A stretch of 64,000 nt of DNA. Source: Cupriavidus necator N-1 (GTDB lineage Bacteria; Pseudomonadota; Gammaproteobacteria; Burkholderiales; Burkholderiaceae). The stretch covers positions 1,860,001 through 1,924,000 of the forward strand of contig NC_015723.1 of NCBI RefSeq assembly GCF_000219215.1. Direction: 5' to 3'. Positions within the stretch are counted from its first letter, which is position 1, and each line of letters begins with the position of its first letter. The notes under the pieces were generated by a model. It did not search any database, was not told the origin of the DNA, and worked only from the letters and a program-made list of their open reading frames with translations. A program made the translations under genes and the position numbers. Shown here piece by piece: positions 34,724 through 43,499 of the stretch.

Positions 34724-35728
34724 ATGCACCCGACCCAAGACCAATGGCGCCGGCGCTTTCCCCTTCGCCTGGTCGGCGCGCTCGCACTGGCGTGCGGCCT
34801 CGCCGCCACGGCCGGCGCCAGGGCAGAGGCGCCCTATCCCAACCGCCCTATCCAGATGATCGTGGCCTACGGTCCCGGGGGCGGGACGGACCTGGTGGCA
34901 CGCCTGCTGGCCCGCCACCTCGAGAAGCAACTCGGCGGCGCCACGGTGGTGGTACAGAACAAGCCCGGCGCGGGCGGCGCCATCGGCTTCGCTGAACTGG
35001 CACGGTCCGCGCCGGACGGCTACACCATCGGCTTTATCAATACGCCGAACCTGCTAACCATTCCCATCGAGCGCAAGACCACCTTCACCTGGCGCAGCTT
35101 CGACCTGATCGGCAACCTGGTCGACGATCCGGGCGGCTTCACGGTACACAACGGCAATCGCATTGACTCGCTGGCCGCGCTGGTGCGCCATGCCAAGGCG
35201 CATCCGGGAGAGGTGTCAGTCGGCACCACCGGCGTCGGCTCGGACGACCACCTTGCCATGCTGCTGTTCGAGAAGGCCGCGGGCGTCAAGCTGACCCATG
35301 TCGGCTACAAGGGCGCAGGCGACGTCCGCGCGGCGCTGGTCGGGCAGCAGCTCACCATCGGAGCCATCAACGTGGGCGAAGCGCTGCAGTACCAGAAAGG
35401 CGGCTCGCCGATCAAGTTCATCGGCCAGATGGGCGCAACACGGGCAGCACTGGCCCCGAACGTGCCCACCTTCCGCGAACAGGGCTTCGACATCGAGCTG
35501 GCTTCGCTGCGCGGCCTGGCGGCGCCCAAGGGCCTGCCTGAGCCGGTAAGGAAGAAGCTGGTGGATGCCATGGCGCGTGTGGTCGCCGATCCGCAGTTCC
35601 GCCTGCAGGCCGAGGCGATGTATGCGCCGCTGCGCTACCTCGCGCCAGCGGCCTACAGCGCGGAGCTGGAGCGCGGCGAGGCGGGCTTCCAGAAACTGTG
35701 GAAGGAGATGCCGTGGCAGGAAAACTGA
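34724..35728 (+). CDS. Bug-family substrate-binding protein
   Basis: A 334-residue receptor with a signal peptide (about 1-34: RRFPLRLVGALALACGLAAT... ending GARAEA). It has YPNRPIQMIVAYGPGGGTDL, NKPGAGGAIGFAELARSAPD and GYTIGFINTPNL. The start is the ATG preceded by GGAGACACCAACC. It is the fourth gene of the hydroxy-acid operon and probably its uptake receptor. No TctA or TctB is nearby. Confidence 0.92.
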   Translation: MHPTQDQWRRRFPLRLVGALALACGLAATAGARAEAPYPNRPIQMIVAYGPGGGTDLVARLLARHLEKQLGGATVVVQNKPGAGGAIGFAELARSAPDGYTIGFINTPNLLTIPIERKTTFTWRSFDLIGNLVDDPGGFTVHNGNRIDSLAALVRHAKAHPGEVSVGTTGVGSDDHLAMLLFEKAAGVKLTHVGYKGAGDVRAALVGQQLTIGAINVGEALQYQKGGSPIKFIGQMGATRAALAPNVPTFREQGFDIELASLRGLAAPKGLPEPVRKKLVDAMARVVADPQFRLQAEAMYAPLRYLAPAAYSAELERGEAGFQKLWKEMPWQEN

Positions 35729-35740
35729 GCGTGCTGGCGG

Positions 35741-36763
35741 CTATCGGTTAGTGCTCTTTGCAGGCTTGCGCCCGGCATCCTTGCGTCGCCTCAGCGAGGC
35801 GTCATCTGCTGGCAATGCGGGGATCGCCGGATACTGATCGAAGGTCTGCTTGACGAGCTGCCGCAACCAGACGATCGCGGGATCGTGGTGAAAGCGCGGG
35901 TGCCAGTACTGGCTCAACGCGAACGATGGCAAGGCAACCGGCGGTTTCACCACGCGCACCACGCCATATCGGCTGAAGACGTTGGCGAGCTCCTCGGGCA
36001 CGGTGGCGATCAGGTCCGGCTCCCGGTCCATCAGCAGCGGCACGCTCAGGAAGTGCGGTGTGTAGACATAGACGCGCCGCTTCAGTCCGTGGCTCTCAAA
36101 TGCGGCGTCATAGGCCGGGCTCGAGCGCCCCGCCAGGCTGACCGCAATGTGCGGCATGGTCTCAAACTGCTCGACAGTCAGCGTGTCGCCAACCGTCTTG
36201 TTGCGGCTGCTGACGATGGTCACGAATCCATGCATGAACAGCTGCTGCTGGAACAACGCCTCGGGTGCGGTACGCACTGAGCCGAGCACCAGATCCGCCT
36301 CGCCCGAGGCGAGCAGCGCCTCGATCTGCGGCATCGGTACCTGCAAGGTGCGCAGCGAGCAGCGCGGCGCGATGGCGCGCAGGCGCTGCATCAGCGGCGG
36401 CAGGAATACAAGCTCGCCCATGTCCGTCATGCATAGCGTGAACGTGCGCTGCATGGTCGCCGGGTCGAAGCTCGACTGCGGCAGCACGCGCGTCTGCATG
36501 GTCGTCATGACGTCGAGGATCGGCCCGGCCAGGCCCTCGGCCTTGGTCGTCGGCGTCATCCCGTGCGCGGTCTTGACAAACAGCGGGTCATCGAAATAGC
36601 TGCGCAGCCGGTTCAGCGCATGGCTCATCGCGCTTTGCGTCAGGCCTAGCTGCTCGGCCGCACGCGTCACATTGCGCTCGCGGAGCATGGCGTCGAACAC
36701 GGCAAGCAGGTTGTAGTCGAACGGAGCGTTATGCACGGCGTACATCCTTACTATGTTCTGCAT
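35741..36763 (-). CDS. LysR-family transcriptional regulator (NodD/NahR-like)
   Basis: Up to 340 residues: HTH with FDYNLLAVFDAMLRERNVTR and AAEQLGLTQSAMSHALNRLR, the NodD/NahR branch, then an effector domain from about 100. A GTG at 36736, with AAGGA 8 bp upstream, may be the true start; it gives 331 residues and leaves the intergenic palindrome free. The C-terminus has a short basic tail (SLRRRKDAGRKPAK). It is divergent from the Rieske monooxygenase operon, its likely target. Confidence 0.9.
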   Translation of the reverse strand: MQNIVRMYAVHNAPFDYNLLAVFDAMLRERNVTRAAEQLGLTQSAMSHALNRLRSYFDDPLFVKTAHGMTPTTKAEGLAGPILDVMTTMQTRVLPQSSFDPATMQRTFTLCMTDMGELVFLPPLMQRLRAIAPRCSLRTLQVPMPQIEALLASGEADLVLGSVRTAPEALFQQQLFMHGFVTIVSSRNKTVGDTLTVEQFETMPHIAVSLAGRSSPAYDAAFESHGLKRRVYVYTPHFLSVPLLMDREPDLIATVPEELANVFSRYGVVRVVKPPVALPSFALSQYWHPRFHHDPAIVWLRQLVKQTFDQYPAIPALPADDASLRRRKDAGRKPAKSTNR

Positions 36764-36778
36764 GCGATTGACGCATAG
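36751..36778. promoter_or_regulatory. CTATG/CATAG inverted repeat between LysR and the Rieske operon
   Basis: CTATG at 36751-36755 and CATAG at 36774-36778 are complementary arms 18 bp apart, with GCATGC between. It is a plausible LysR-type site controlling both directions. It overlaps the upstream candidate start codon of the LysR gene, supporting the later GTG start. Confidence 0.4.
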
Positions 36779-36846
36779 TGAGCCCCTGCCTAATCTCCTG
36801 TCAAGGCGGCCCCAGAGAGGCCGAAAATCGATACAGGAGACAGAGG

Positions 36847-37902
36847 ATGTTTGTCAGGAACACCTGGTATGTGGCGGGCTGGGACAAGGAAGTCGGGGCC
36901 AGCGACCTGTTCAGCCGGACCATCATCGGCATCCCGGTGCTGATGTATCGGGCCGAAGACGGAACGCTGGTGGCGATAGAAGACCGCTGCTGCCACCGCG
37001 GTGCGCCGCTGTCGGTGGGTCGGCGCGAAGGCGACTGCGTGCGCTGCATGTACCACGGGCTCAAGTTCGATCCCACCGGCCAATGCATCGAAGCGCCGGC
37101 GCAGCAGCGGATCCCGCCGCAAGCGCGCGTGCGGACCTTCCCCGTGGTCGAGCGCAATAGCTGGATCTGGATCTGGATGGGTGACGCGGAAGCGGCTGAT
37201 CCGGCGCTGATCCCTGACACCCACTGGTTGGACGACCCGGCGTGGCGCAGCCTCGATGGCTACATCCACTACGACGTCAACTACCTGTTGATCGCAGACA
37301 ACCTGCTGGACTTCTCGCACTTGCCGTTCGTGCATCCCACCACGCTTGGGGGCAGCGAGGACTACGCGGGCGTGCAGCCGACGGTCGAGCGTCTCGAAGA
37401 TGGCGTGCGCATTACCCGCTGGACCATCGATACCGAGGCCCCGCCATTTGCGAAGCAGGTCAAGGACTGGCCGGGAAAGGTCGACCGCTGGAACATCTAC
37501 AACTTCACGCTGCCGGCAATCCTGCTGATGGACTCCGGCATGGCGCCGACCGGGACCGGGGCACAGGAAGGCAGGCGCATCGACGCCGCGGAATTTCGCG
37601 GCTGCCAGGCACTGACGCCGGAAACCGAGAACTCCACGCACTACTTCTTTGCCCATCCGCATAACTTCGCGATCGACCAGCCGGAGGTCACCCGGTCCAT
37701 CCACCAGGCCGTAGTGGCCGCGTTCGACGAGGACCGCGACATCATCACCGCGCAGCAGCGCTCGCTGGCACTCGCGCCCGACTTCAAGATGATACCGTTC
37801 TCCATCGACGCGGCCCTGTCCCAGTTCCGCTGGGTGGTCGCGCGCCGGCTGGAAGAAGAAGCCGCCCAGCGTGGGCGGGTGCGGCAACTAAAGGAGGCAT
37901 GA
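36847..37902 (+). CDS. Rieske aromatic O-demethylase/monooxygenase, oxygenase subunit (VanA-like)
   Basis: A 351-residue Rieske oxygenase. The 2Fe-2S ligands are in DRCCHRGAPLSVG (Cys-x-His, about 41-43) and VRCMYHGLKFD (Cys-x2-His, about 62-65). The mononuclear-iron ligands are in DNLLDFSHLPFVHP (Asp and two His). The short WYVAGWDKEV start and the length match vanillate O-demethylase VanA and related O-demethylating monooxygenases. The start is the ATG after AGAGG. It is coupled to the reductase, which begins 4 bp after its stop. The substrate is a methoxylated or similar aromatic acid; vanillate is one option. Confidence 0.92.
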   Translation: MFVRNTWYVAGWDKEVGASDLFSRTIIGIPVLMYRAEDGTLVAIEDRCCHRGAPLSVGRREGDCVRCMYHGLKFDPTGQCIEAPAQQRIPPQARVRTFPVVERNSWIWIWMGDAEAADPALIPDTHWLDDPAWRSLDGYIHYDVNYLLIADNLLDFSHLPFVHPTTLGGSEDYAGVQPTVERLEDGVRITRWTIDTEAPPFAKQVKDWPGKVDRWNIYNFTLPAILLMDSGMAPTGTGAQEGRRIDAAEFRGCQALTPETENSTHYFFAHPHNFAIDQPEVTRSIHQAVVAAFDEDRDIITAQQRSLALAPDFKMIPFSIDAALSQFRWVVARRLEEEAAQRGRVRQLKEA

Positions 37903-37906
37903 CGTG

Positions 37907-38854
37907 ATGGAACTGGTTGTCACCGGATTGCGCACGGAAGCGGAGGGCGTGCTGGGCGTTGAGTTGCGCTGCCCGTCGCGTGCAGCGCTGCCAGGCTTTG
38001 ATCCCGGCGCACACGTCGACGTGGCGCTTCCCAACGGCCTGACGAGGCAGTACTCGATTGCCAGTTCGGCTGCCGATATCGGACGCTATTGCCTTGGCAT
38101 CGGCCTGGCGCCGGCATCCCGCGGCGGATCGCGCTATGCACATGAGCAACTGCGAGTGGGCGATCGCCTGCAGGTCGGCGCGCCGCGATCGTTGTTTCGC
38201 CTGGAAACGTCCGCGCCAGGACATCTGTTTATTGCGGGCGGTATCGGCATCACACCGATCCTCAGCATGATCCGCTGGTGCGTCGAGCATGGACGCGAGT
38301 GGCGCCTGTTGTACTGCGTGCGCTCGCGCGGCGGCGCCGCCTACCTCGATCGGCTTGCGTCCCATGCCGATCGCGTTGTCGTGCATGCCGATGACGAGCA
38401 TCGCGGCGAACGGGTCGACCTGGGCGCTGCGCTGCGTGAGATGCCTGCCGGCTGGCACGTGTACTGTTGCGGCCCGGGACCGATGATGAACGCCGTGTCG
38501 GATTGTGGCCGGGCGGCCGGGATCGAGTCCGGCGCCGTACACTTCGAACGCTTCGGCGCCGATGCCGACCGGAGCGACAAACCAGACGGCGCGTTCGAAG
38601 TCAGCTTGCTGCGGCATGGCGGGCGTTTCACCATCCCCGCCGGCGACAGCATCCTGTCCGTGCTGGAAGCGAATGGCCTGTGCCTGCCCTCAGCGTGTCG
38701 CGAAGGCCTGTGCCGGAGTTGCGAAGTTCCGCTCCTTGCCGGCGCCGCGGACCATCGCGACTATGTACTGAGCGAGGACGAGCGGGCCGCGAACCGGTCC
38801 ATCCTGATCTGTGTTTCCCGGGCGCAAGGCGCAGAGCTGGTGCTGGATCTCTGA
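37907..38854 (+). CDS. PDR-type ferredoxin-fused reductase (VanB-like)
   Basis: A 315-residue electron-transfer partner of the upstream oxygenase. The FMN domain has RQYSIASSAADIGRYCLGI, the NAD domain has LFIAGGIGITPILSMIRW and YCCGPGPMM, and a C-terminal plant-type 2Fe-2S domain has CLPSACREGLCRSCEV and a last Cys in LICVSRAQG. This is the phthalate dioxygenase reductase order FMN-NAD-FeS, as in VanB. The ATG at 37907 is chosen; a GTG three bases earlier is equally spaced from the AAGGAGG RBS. Confidence 0.93.
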   Translation: MELVVTGLRTEAEGVLGVELRCPSRAALPGFDPGAHVDVALPNGLTRQYSIASSAADIGRYCLGIGLAPASRGGSRYAHEQLRVGDRLQVGAPRSLFRLETSAPGHLFIAGGIGITPILSMIRWCVEHGREWRLLYCVRSRGGAAYLDRLASHADRVVVHADDEHRGERVDLGAALREMPAGWHVYCCGPGPMMNAVSDCGRAAGIESGAVHFERFGADADRSDKPDGAFEVSLLRHGGRFTIPAGDSILSVLEANGLCLPSACREGLCRSCEVPLLAGAADHRDYVLSEDERAANRSILICVSRAQGAELVLDL

Positions 38855-38873
38855 CGACTGGGAGACCGCGGAA

Positions 38874-38902
38874 GAAAAAACGACCCGCTCGAAGGCGGGT
38901 CG
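38874..38902 (-). terminator. Intrinsic terminator of the acyl-CoA dehydrogenase operon
   Basis: CGACCCGC (38881-38888) pairs with GCGGGTCG (38895-38902). Read on the minus strand, the hairpin is followed directly by TTTTTT (complement of 38875-38880). It lies about 30 bp past the dehydrogenase stop and is also downstream of the convergent reductase gene. Confidence 0.8.
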
Positions 38903-38932
38903 CAAGGTCCAGGAGACCACGGAAGCAAAACC

Positions 38933-40093
38933 TCAGAACGACCGCGGCATCCCCAGGATGTGCTCGCCGACGTAGGAAAGAATCAGGTTGGTCGAAATCG
39001 GCGCCACCTGATAGAGCCGGGTCTCGCGGAACTTGCGCTCGACGTCGTACTCCGCCGCGAAGCCAAAGCCGCCGTGATACTGCAGGCAGGCGTTAGCCGC
39101 TTCCCACGACGCGTCCGCGGCCAGCAGCTTCGCCATATTGGCTTCGGCGCCGCAGGGCTGGTGCGCGTCGAACAGCTTCGCCGCCTTGAACCGCATCAGG
39201 TTGGCCGCTTCCACGTTGACGAAGGCCCTGGCGATAGGGAACTGCACGCCCTGGTTCTGGCCAATCGGCCGGCCGAAGACGACGCGCTCGTTGACGTACT
39301 TGGTCACCTTGTCGATAAACCAGTAGCCGTCGCCGATGCATTCGGCGGCAATCAGCGTGCGCTCGGCGTTGAGGCCGTCGAGGATGTACTTGAAACCCTT
39401 GCCCTCCTCGCCGATCAGGTTCTCCGCCGGGATTTCCAGGTTGTCGAAGAACAGCTCATTGGTCTCATGGTTGACCATGTTGATGATGGGCTGGACCGTC
39501 AGGCCCTTGCCGATGGCCTCGCGCAGATCGACCAGGAAGATCGACATGCCTTCCGACTTCTTCTTGCACTCGGCAAGCGGCGTGGTGCGGGCCAGCAGGA
39601 TCATCAGGTCCGAATGCTGGACGCGCGAGATCCACACCTTCTGGCCATTGACGACATACTTGTCGCCCTTGCGCGCGGCGGTAGTCTTGATCTTGGTCGT
39701 GTCGGTGCCCGTGGTCGGCTCGGTCACGGCCATCGATTGCAGGCGCAGTTCGCCGCTGGCGATCTTGGGCAGGTACAGCTTCTTCTGCTCGGCCGAGCCA
39801 TGGCGCAGCAGCGTGCCCATGTTGTACATCTGGCCGTGGCAGGCGCCCGAATTGCCGCCGGCACGGTTGATTTCCTCCATGATGACGGACGCCTGGGTCA
39901 GGCCTAGGCCCGAGCCGCCGTACTCCTCCGGGATCAGCGCGGCCAGCCAGCCGGCCTGGGTCAGCGCGCTAACGAATTCCTCGGGATAGCCCCGTACTTC
40001 GTCAACCTTTCGGAAGTATTCCGATGAGAACTGGCCGCACAGATCGCGCACGGCCTCACGGATTTCCTGGTATTCATCGATTCTGTTCTGCAC
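38933..40093 (-). CDS. Acyl-CoA dehydrogenase (isovaleryl/long-chain type active site)
   Basis: A 386-residue flavoprotein of the acyl-CoA dehydrogenase family: IPEEYGGSGLGLTQASVIMEE, MAVTEPTTGTDTTKIKT, QKVWISRVQHSDLM and YHGGFGFAAEYDVERKFRE. The C-terminal spot that normally has the catalytic Glu (YxxYEGTS) reads YQVAPISTN, without Glu. The alternative site used by isovaleryl- and long-chain enzymes is kept in DGLNAERTLIAAE. It likely forms a double bond in a branched or CoA-transferase-activated acyl group. It is last in an operon with a MaoC-like hydratase and a CoA-transferase. Confidence 0.92.
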   Translation of the reverse strand: MQNRIDEYQEIREAVRDLCGQFSSEYFRKVDEVRGYPEEFVSALTQAGWLAALIPEEYGGSGLGLTQASVIMEEINRAGGNSGACHGQMYNMGTLLRHGSAEQKKLYLPKIASGELRLQSMAVTEPTTGTDTTKIKTTAARKGDKYVVNGQKVWISRVQHSDLMILLARTTPLAECKKKSEGMSIFLVDLREAIGKGLTVQPIINMVNHETNELFFDNLEIPAENLIGEEGKGFKYILDGLNAERTLIAAECIGDGYWFIDKVTKYVNERVVFGRPIGQNQGVQFPIARAFVNVEAANLMRFKAAKLFDAHQPCGAEANMAKLLAADASWEAANACLQYHGGFGFAAEYDVERKFRETRLYQVAPISTNLILSYVGEHILGMPRSF

Positions 40094-40118
40094 AGCCTGG
40101 TCTCCAGCAACTTTGGGG

Positions 40119-40970
40119 TTAGTTCAGTTCAGCGGTCGCGCTCATCGCGAGGGCGCCATCTTCATGGCGGACCCACAACTCGACGGTCTTGCCGTCCTCG
40201 CTGCGCTTGCCGCAGACGAAAATGCGCTGGGGCACGAAGGTCGGCCGCACGCCCCGGAACGAGAAGGTCTTGACCACTGCGTCCGGCAGGTTCGTGCGCA
40301 CCAGTTCCAGCATCAGCAGTGCCAGCAGCGGGCCGTGGACGATCAGGTCCGGATAGTGCTCGACCGCGGTCACGTACTGCTTGTCGTAATGGATGCGATG
40401 GCCGTTGAAGGTCAGCGCGGAGAAGCGGAACAGCAGGACGGGATCGGTCGCCACCTCGTGCACCCATTCTTCGCCCGTCGGCGCCCGCACCGCTTCCGGT
40501 GCGGGCGCGTTCGGCGATGCGCTCTCGCGGTAGACGATGTCGTGCTCTTCGGTAACCGCCAGTCCATTGCCGCCGTAGTACTTGTGCTCGACCGTCACAA
40601 AGGCGAGCGATCCGCTACGTCCGCTCTTGGCGCTGACATCGAGGATGCGCGACACCTTCGAGGCGGCATCGCCGATGCGCAGCGGCTGGTGGAACCACAG
40701 GCGGCCGCCGGCCCACATGCGGCGCGGCAGCGGCACCGGCGGCAGGAAGCCGCCGCGGCTGGCATGGCCATCGGCACCAATCTCGGATTGCCGGTGCAGC
40801 GGCAGGAAATAGAGCCAGTGCCAGAGCGGCGCAATGGCATCGCCGCGAACGGGTGCCCGCTGATCGTAGTCCAGGGTCGCCGCGAGCGCCTTGACGGGAT
40901 ATGCCGTGATCTCGTCCTGGCTTTCCGCCGTCCTGCCAATCCATTCCTTCAGCTTCACAACGTCCATCAC
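40119..40970 (-). CDS. MaoC-like hydratase/dehydratase with FAS1-type N-terminal domain
   Basis: A 283-residue double-hotdog protein of the HTD2/mesaconyl-CoA hydratase type. It has PLWHWLYFLPLHRQSEIG, GGFLPPVPLPRRMWAGGRLW, then ALTFNGHRIHYDKQYVTAVE (the hydratase motif with the catalytic Asp/His region) and PDLIVHGPLLALLMLELV. Such enzymes hydrate branched-chain or mesaconyl-type enoyl-CoAs. It lies between the CoA-transferase and the acyl-CoA dehydrogenase, fitting activate-dehydrogenate-hydrate. An ATG one codon downstream is possible. Confidence 0.88.
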   Translation of the reverse strand: MMDVVKLKEWIGRTAESQDEITAYPVKALAATLDYDQRAPVRGDAIAPLWHWLYFLPLHRQSEIGADGHASRGGFLPPVPLPRRMWAGGRLWFHQPLRIGDAASKVSRILDVSAKSGRSGSLAFVTVEHKYYGGNGLAVTEEHDIVYRESASPNAPAPEAVRAPTGEEWVHEVATDPVLLFRFSALTFNGHRIHYDKQYVTAVEHYPDLIVHGPLLALLMLELVRTNLPDAVVKTFSFRGVRPTFVPQRIFVCGKRSEDGKTVELWVRHEDGALAMSATAELN

Positions 40971-41089
40971 ATCTCTCTAGTCTTGATTGCCTGGCTTCCA
41001 CTATGCACGCTGCCGCCGCAGCTTCCAATTCGAAAGTTCGGAACGAGCCATTCGCTTGGACGGAAAGCACGTACCCTTCCGGAATGAGG

Positions 41090-42268
41090 TCAGATGGCGC
41101 CTTCCGTGCGCAGCCGCGACACGTCGTCGCCGGTGTAGCCGAGCTCGCGCAGGATGTGCTCGCTGTGCTCACCCAGCGCCGGGATGGCGTCCATGCGCGG
41201 CTCGAACGCATTCGGCATGCCGGGCGGCAGCAATGCCGGGATCACGCCCACGGGAGAGCGGACCGATGTCCAGCGCTCGCGTGCCTTGAGTTGCGGGTGG
41301 TTCCAGACCTCGCGCATATCGTTCATGCGGGCGTTGGCGATCTGGGCACGCTCCAGCCGCTCGACCACATGGTCGATGTCCAGCGCGGCGAAGGCGTCGG
41401 TGATGATCTGCGTCAACTCGACGCGGCTCCTGGCGCGCAGGGAGTTGGTGACGAAGCGCTCGTCGCTCGTCAGCTCCGGCCGTTCCAGCACCACCCGGCA
41501 GAAGGCCTCCCACTCGCGCTCATTCTGCAGGCCGAGAATGATGGTCTTGCCATCGCCTGCCGTGAACGGGCCATAGGGGAAGATGGTCGCGTGCGAGGCG
41601 CCCGCGCGCGGCGGCGGCGTGGCGCCGTCGAAGGCGTAGTAGAGCGGATAGCTCATCCACTCGACCATGCTTTCCAGCATCGAGACATCGATATGGGCAC
41701 CCTTGCCCGTCTTGCCGCGCTGCAGCAGCGCCGCCAGGATATTGGTGTAGGCGTACATGCCGGCTGCGATATCCGCGATCGAGCAGCCTGCCTTGGATGG
41801 GCTTTCCGGGGTGCCCGTGATCGAGACGAAGCCGGACTCCGCCTGGATCAGCAGGTCGTAGGCCTTCTTGTCCCGATACGGGCCGTCGTTGCCATAGCCA
41901 GAGATGTCGCAGACAACGATGCCGGGATAGCGCTGGGACAGCGCTTCATATGACAGCCCAAGCCGGTCGGCGGCGCCCGGCGCCAGGTTCTGCACCAGCA
42001 CGTCCGCCTTGTCCAGGATCTTCTGCAGGATGGCGGGGGCCTCTTGGTGCTTCAGGTCCAGCGCCAGGCTTTCCTTCGAACGGTTGGTCCAGGCAAAGTG
42101 CGAGGACATGCCGTCCACTCTTTCGTCATAGCCGCGGGCAAAGTCGCCGACCTTGGGCCGCTCGATCTTGATCACGCGCGCGCCCAGGTCCGCGAGCTGG
42201 CGGGTGCAGAATGGCGCAGCGATTGCATGCTCCAGGGAAACCACGGTAATGCCATCGAGGGGACGCAT
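41090..42268 (-). CDS. CaiB/BaiF-family CoA-transferase
   Basis: A 392-residue family III CoA-transferase: MRPLDGITVVSLEHAIAAPF, LADLGARVIKIERPKVGD, the loop NRSKESLALDLK and the catalytic Asp in CSIADIAAGMYAYTNI. It moves CoA between carboxylic acids without ATP. The start is the ATG after AAGG; in-frame sequence upstream is not transferase-like. It is the first gene of the leftward operon and divergent from the LysR gene at 42496. Confidence 0.93.
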   Translation of the reverse strand: MRPLDGITVVSLEHAIAAPFCTRQLADLGARVIKIERPKVGDFARGYDERVDGMSSHFAWTNRSKESLALDLKHQEAPAILQKILDKADVLVQNLAPGAADRLGLSYEALSQRYPGIVVCDISGYGNDGPYRDKKAYDLLIQAESGFVSITGTPESPSKAGCSIADIAAGMYAYTNILAALLQRGKTGKGAHIDVSMLESMVEWMSYPLYYAFDGATPPPRAGASHATIFPYGPFTAGDGKTIILGLQNEREWEAFCRVVLERPELTSDERFVTNSLRARSRVELTQIITDAFAALDIDHVVERLERAQIANARMNDMREVWNHPQLKARERWTSVRSPVGVIPALLPPGMPNAFEPRMDAIPALGEHSEHILRELGYTGDDVSRLRTEGAI

Positions 42269-42495
42269 AGCAGCCTTTTCGGGGGGGGAGGATTGCGTTC
42301 GAACTGCCTTGGCGGCAACGAACGACTGAGATTCAGTTGGCGATGCAATTCGCCTCTGAGCAAGTCTCGCAGCGACGCAGGCTTGGGTAAATCTCGTTTT
42401 CTCGAAGCAGCCGTTCGTCTGCGCCGAAAACACCGAAGACCTGCCGGTTTGCGACATATTTGACGCCTTGGTAAAGTTCAGGAGAAGGAGCACAT

Positions 42496-43419
42496 ATGCA
42501 TTTCGACTTTGCCGACCTGAGGCTGTTTGCACGCATCGCCGAGGAGGAAAACCTGTCGCGCGGGGCGCGCAAGGCATTTCTGTCGCCCGCCGCAGCCAGC
42601 GCGCGGCTCAAGGCGCTGGAGGACCAGCTAGGCACCCGCCTCTTCTATCGCGAGAGCAAGGGCCTGGCCCTGACCCCGGCCGGCGAGCGCCTGCTGCGGC
42701 ATACCCGGGTGATCGAGCGCCAGTTCGAGCATGTCAAAAGCGAGTTCGAGGAATACGCCAAGGACTCGGTCGGTCATATCCGCATCTTTGCGAACACCAC
42801 CGCCGTGACGGAGTTCATGCCAGAGGTGCTGGCGCGCTTTATGTCAGAGCGCCCCGCCGTCACCGTCGACCTGCAGGAACGCCTGACGCGGGACATCATC
42901 CGCGGCGTGCTGGACGGCAGCGCGGACCTTGGCATCATCTCCGGACCGCTGAACTCGGAAGGGCTGGAGGTCATCCATTTCAGTACGGACAAGCTGGTTC
43001 TGGCCACACCGGTCGGCCATCCGCTGACGCAGAAGCCGAACCTCGCTTTTGAAGACACGCTCGACTATGAGCATGTCAGCCTGCATGAAGGCAGCACCCT
43101 GCACGCCTTTCTTACCGAGCTGGTCCGCGACCAGCGGCGCAAGCTGCAGATCCGCATCCAGATCCGCAGCTTTGAAGCCATGTGCCGGATGATCGAGGCT
43201 GGCGTCGGCATTGGCGTGGTGCCGTTATCGGCCGCGTTGCGCCACCGGCAGACGATGAAGATCGAGATCATCGAGTTGCACGAACCGTGGGCGCTGCGGG
43301 AGCGTGCGGTGATCGTGCGGGAACTGGAAGGCCTGCCCGGCTGCGCGAAGGCGCTGATCGACGAACTGATCGAGGTGGCACAGGCAGCGGGCGGGAGCCC
43401 TGAGAACGCACTGTCATAA
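42496..43419 (+). CDS. LysR-family transcriptional regulator
   Basis: A 307-residue LysR protein: HTH at about 4-62 (FADLRLFARIAEEENLSRGA; SPAAASARLKALEDQLGTRL) and effector domain from about 92 (HIRIFANTTAVTEFMPEVLA). An excellent RBS (AGGAGAAGGAG) precedes the ATG. It is divergent from the CoA-transferase operon with 227 bp between, including GGCGA-N6-TCGCC at 42339-42354, a weak operator candidate. It likely regulates that operon. Confidence 0.92.
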   Translation: MHFDFADLRLFARIAEEENLSRGARKAFLSPAAASARLKALEDQLGTRLFYRESKGLALTPAGERLLRHTRVIERQFEHVKSEFEEYAKDSVGHIRIFANTTAVTEFMPEVLARFMSERPAVTVDLQERLTRDIIRGVLDGSADLGIISGPLNSEGLEVIHFSTDKLVLATPVGHPLTQKPNLAFEDTLDYEHVSLHEGSTLHAFLTELVRDQRRKLQIRIQIRSFEAMCRMIEAGVGIGVVPLSAALRHRQTMKIEIIELHEPWALRERAVIVRELEGLPGCAKALIDELIEVAQAAGGSPENALS

Positions 43420-43429
43420 CGCGTTTCAC

Positions 43430-43459
43430 CACCCCTCTCCCATAAATGGGAGAGGGGTG
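43430..43459. terminator. Perfect 14-bp hairpin between convergent genes
   Basis: CACCCCTCTCCCAT (43430-43443) and ATGGGAGAGGGGTG (43446-43459) pair perfectly across a two-base gap, between the LysR stop and the aldehyde dehydrogenase stop. There is no U run on either strand, so it may be a REP-like element that stabilises mRNA ends. It is placed to serve both convergent genes. Confidence 0.6.
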
Positions 43460-43499
43460 AAAACAAGCGGCCCCCGCCACAGGCTTCGGTAAAACACAA

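Noticed and set aside
42269..42495. GGCGA-N6-TCGCC and CTGA-GAT-TCAG repeats as firm LysR operators
   Set aside because: The arms are only 4-5 bp, expected by chance in GC-rich DNA. They are mentioned only as weak candidates.
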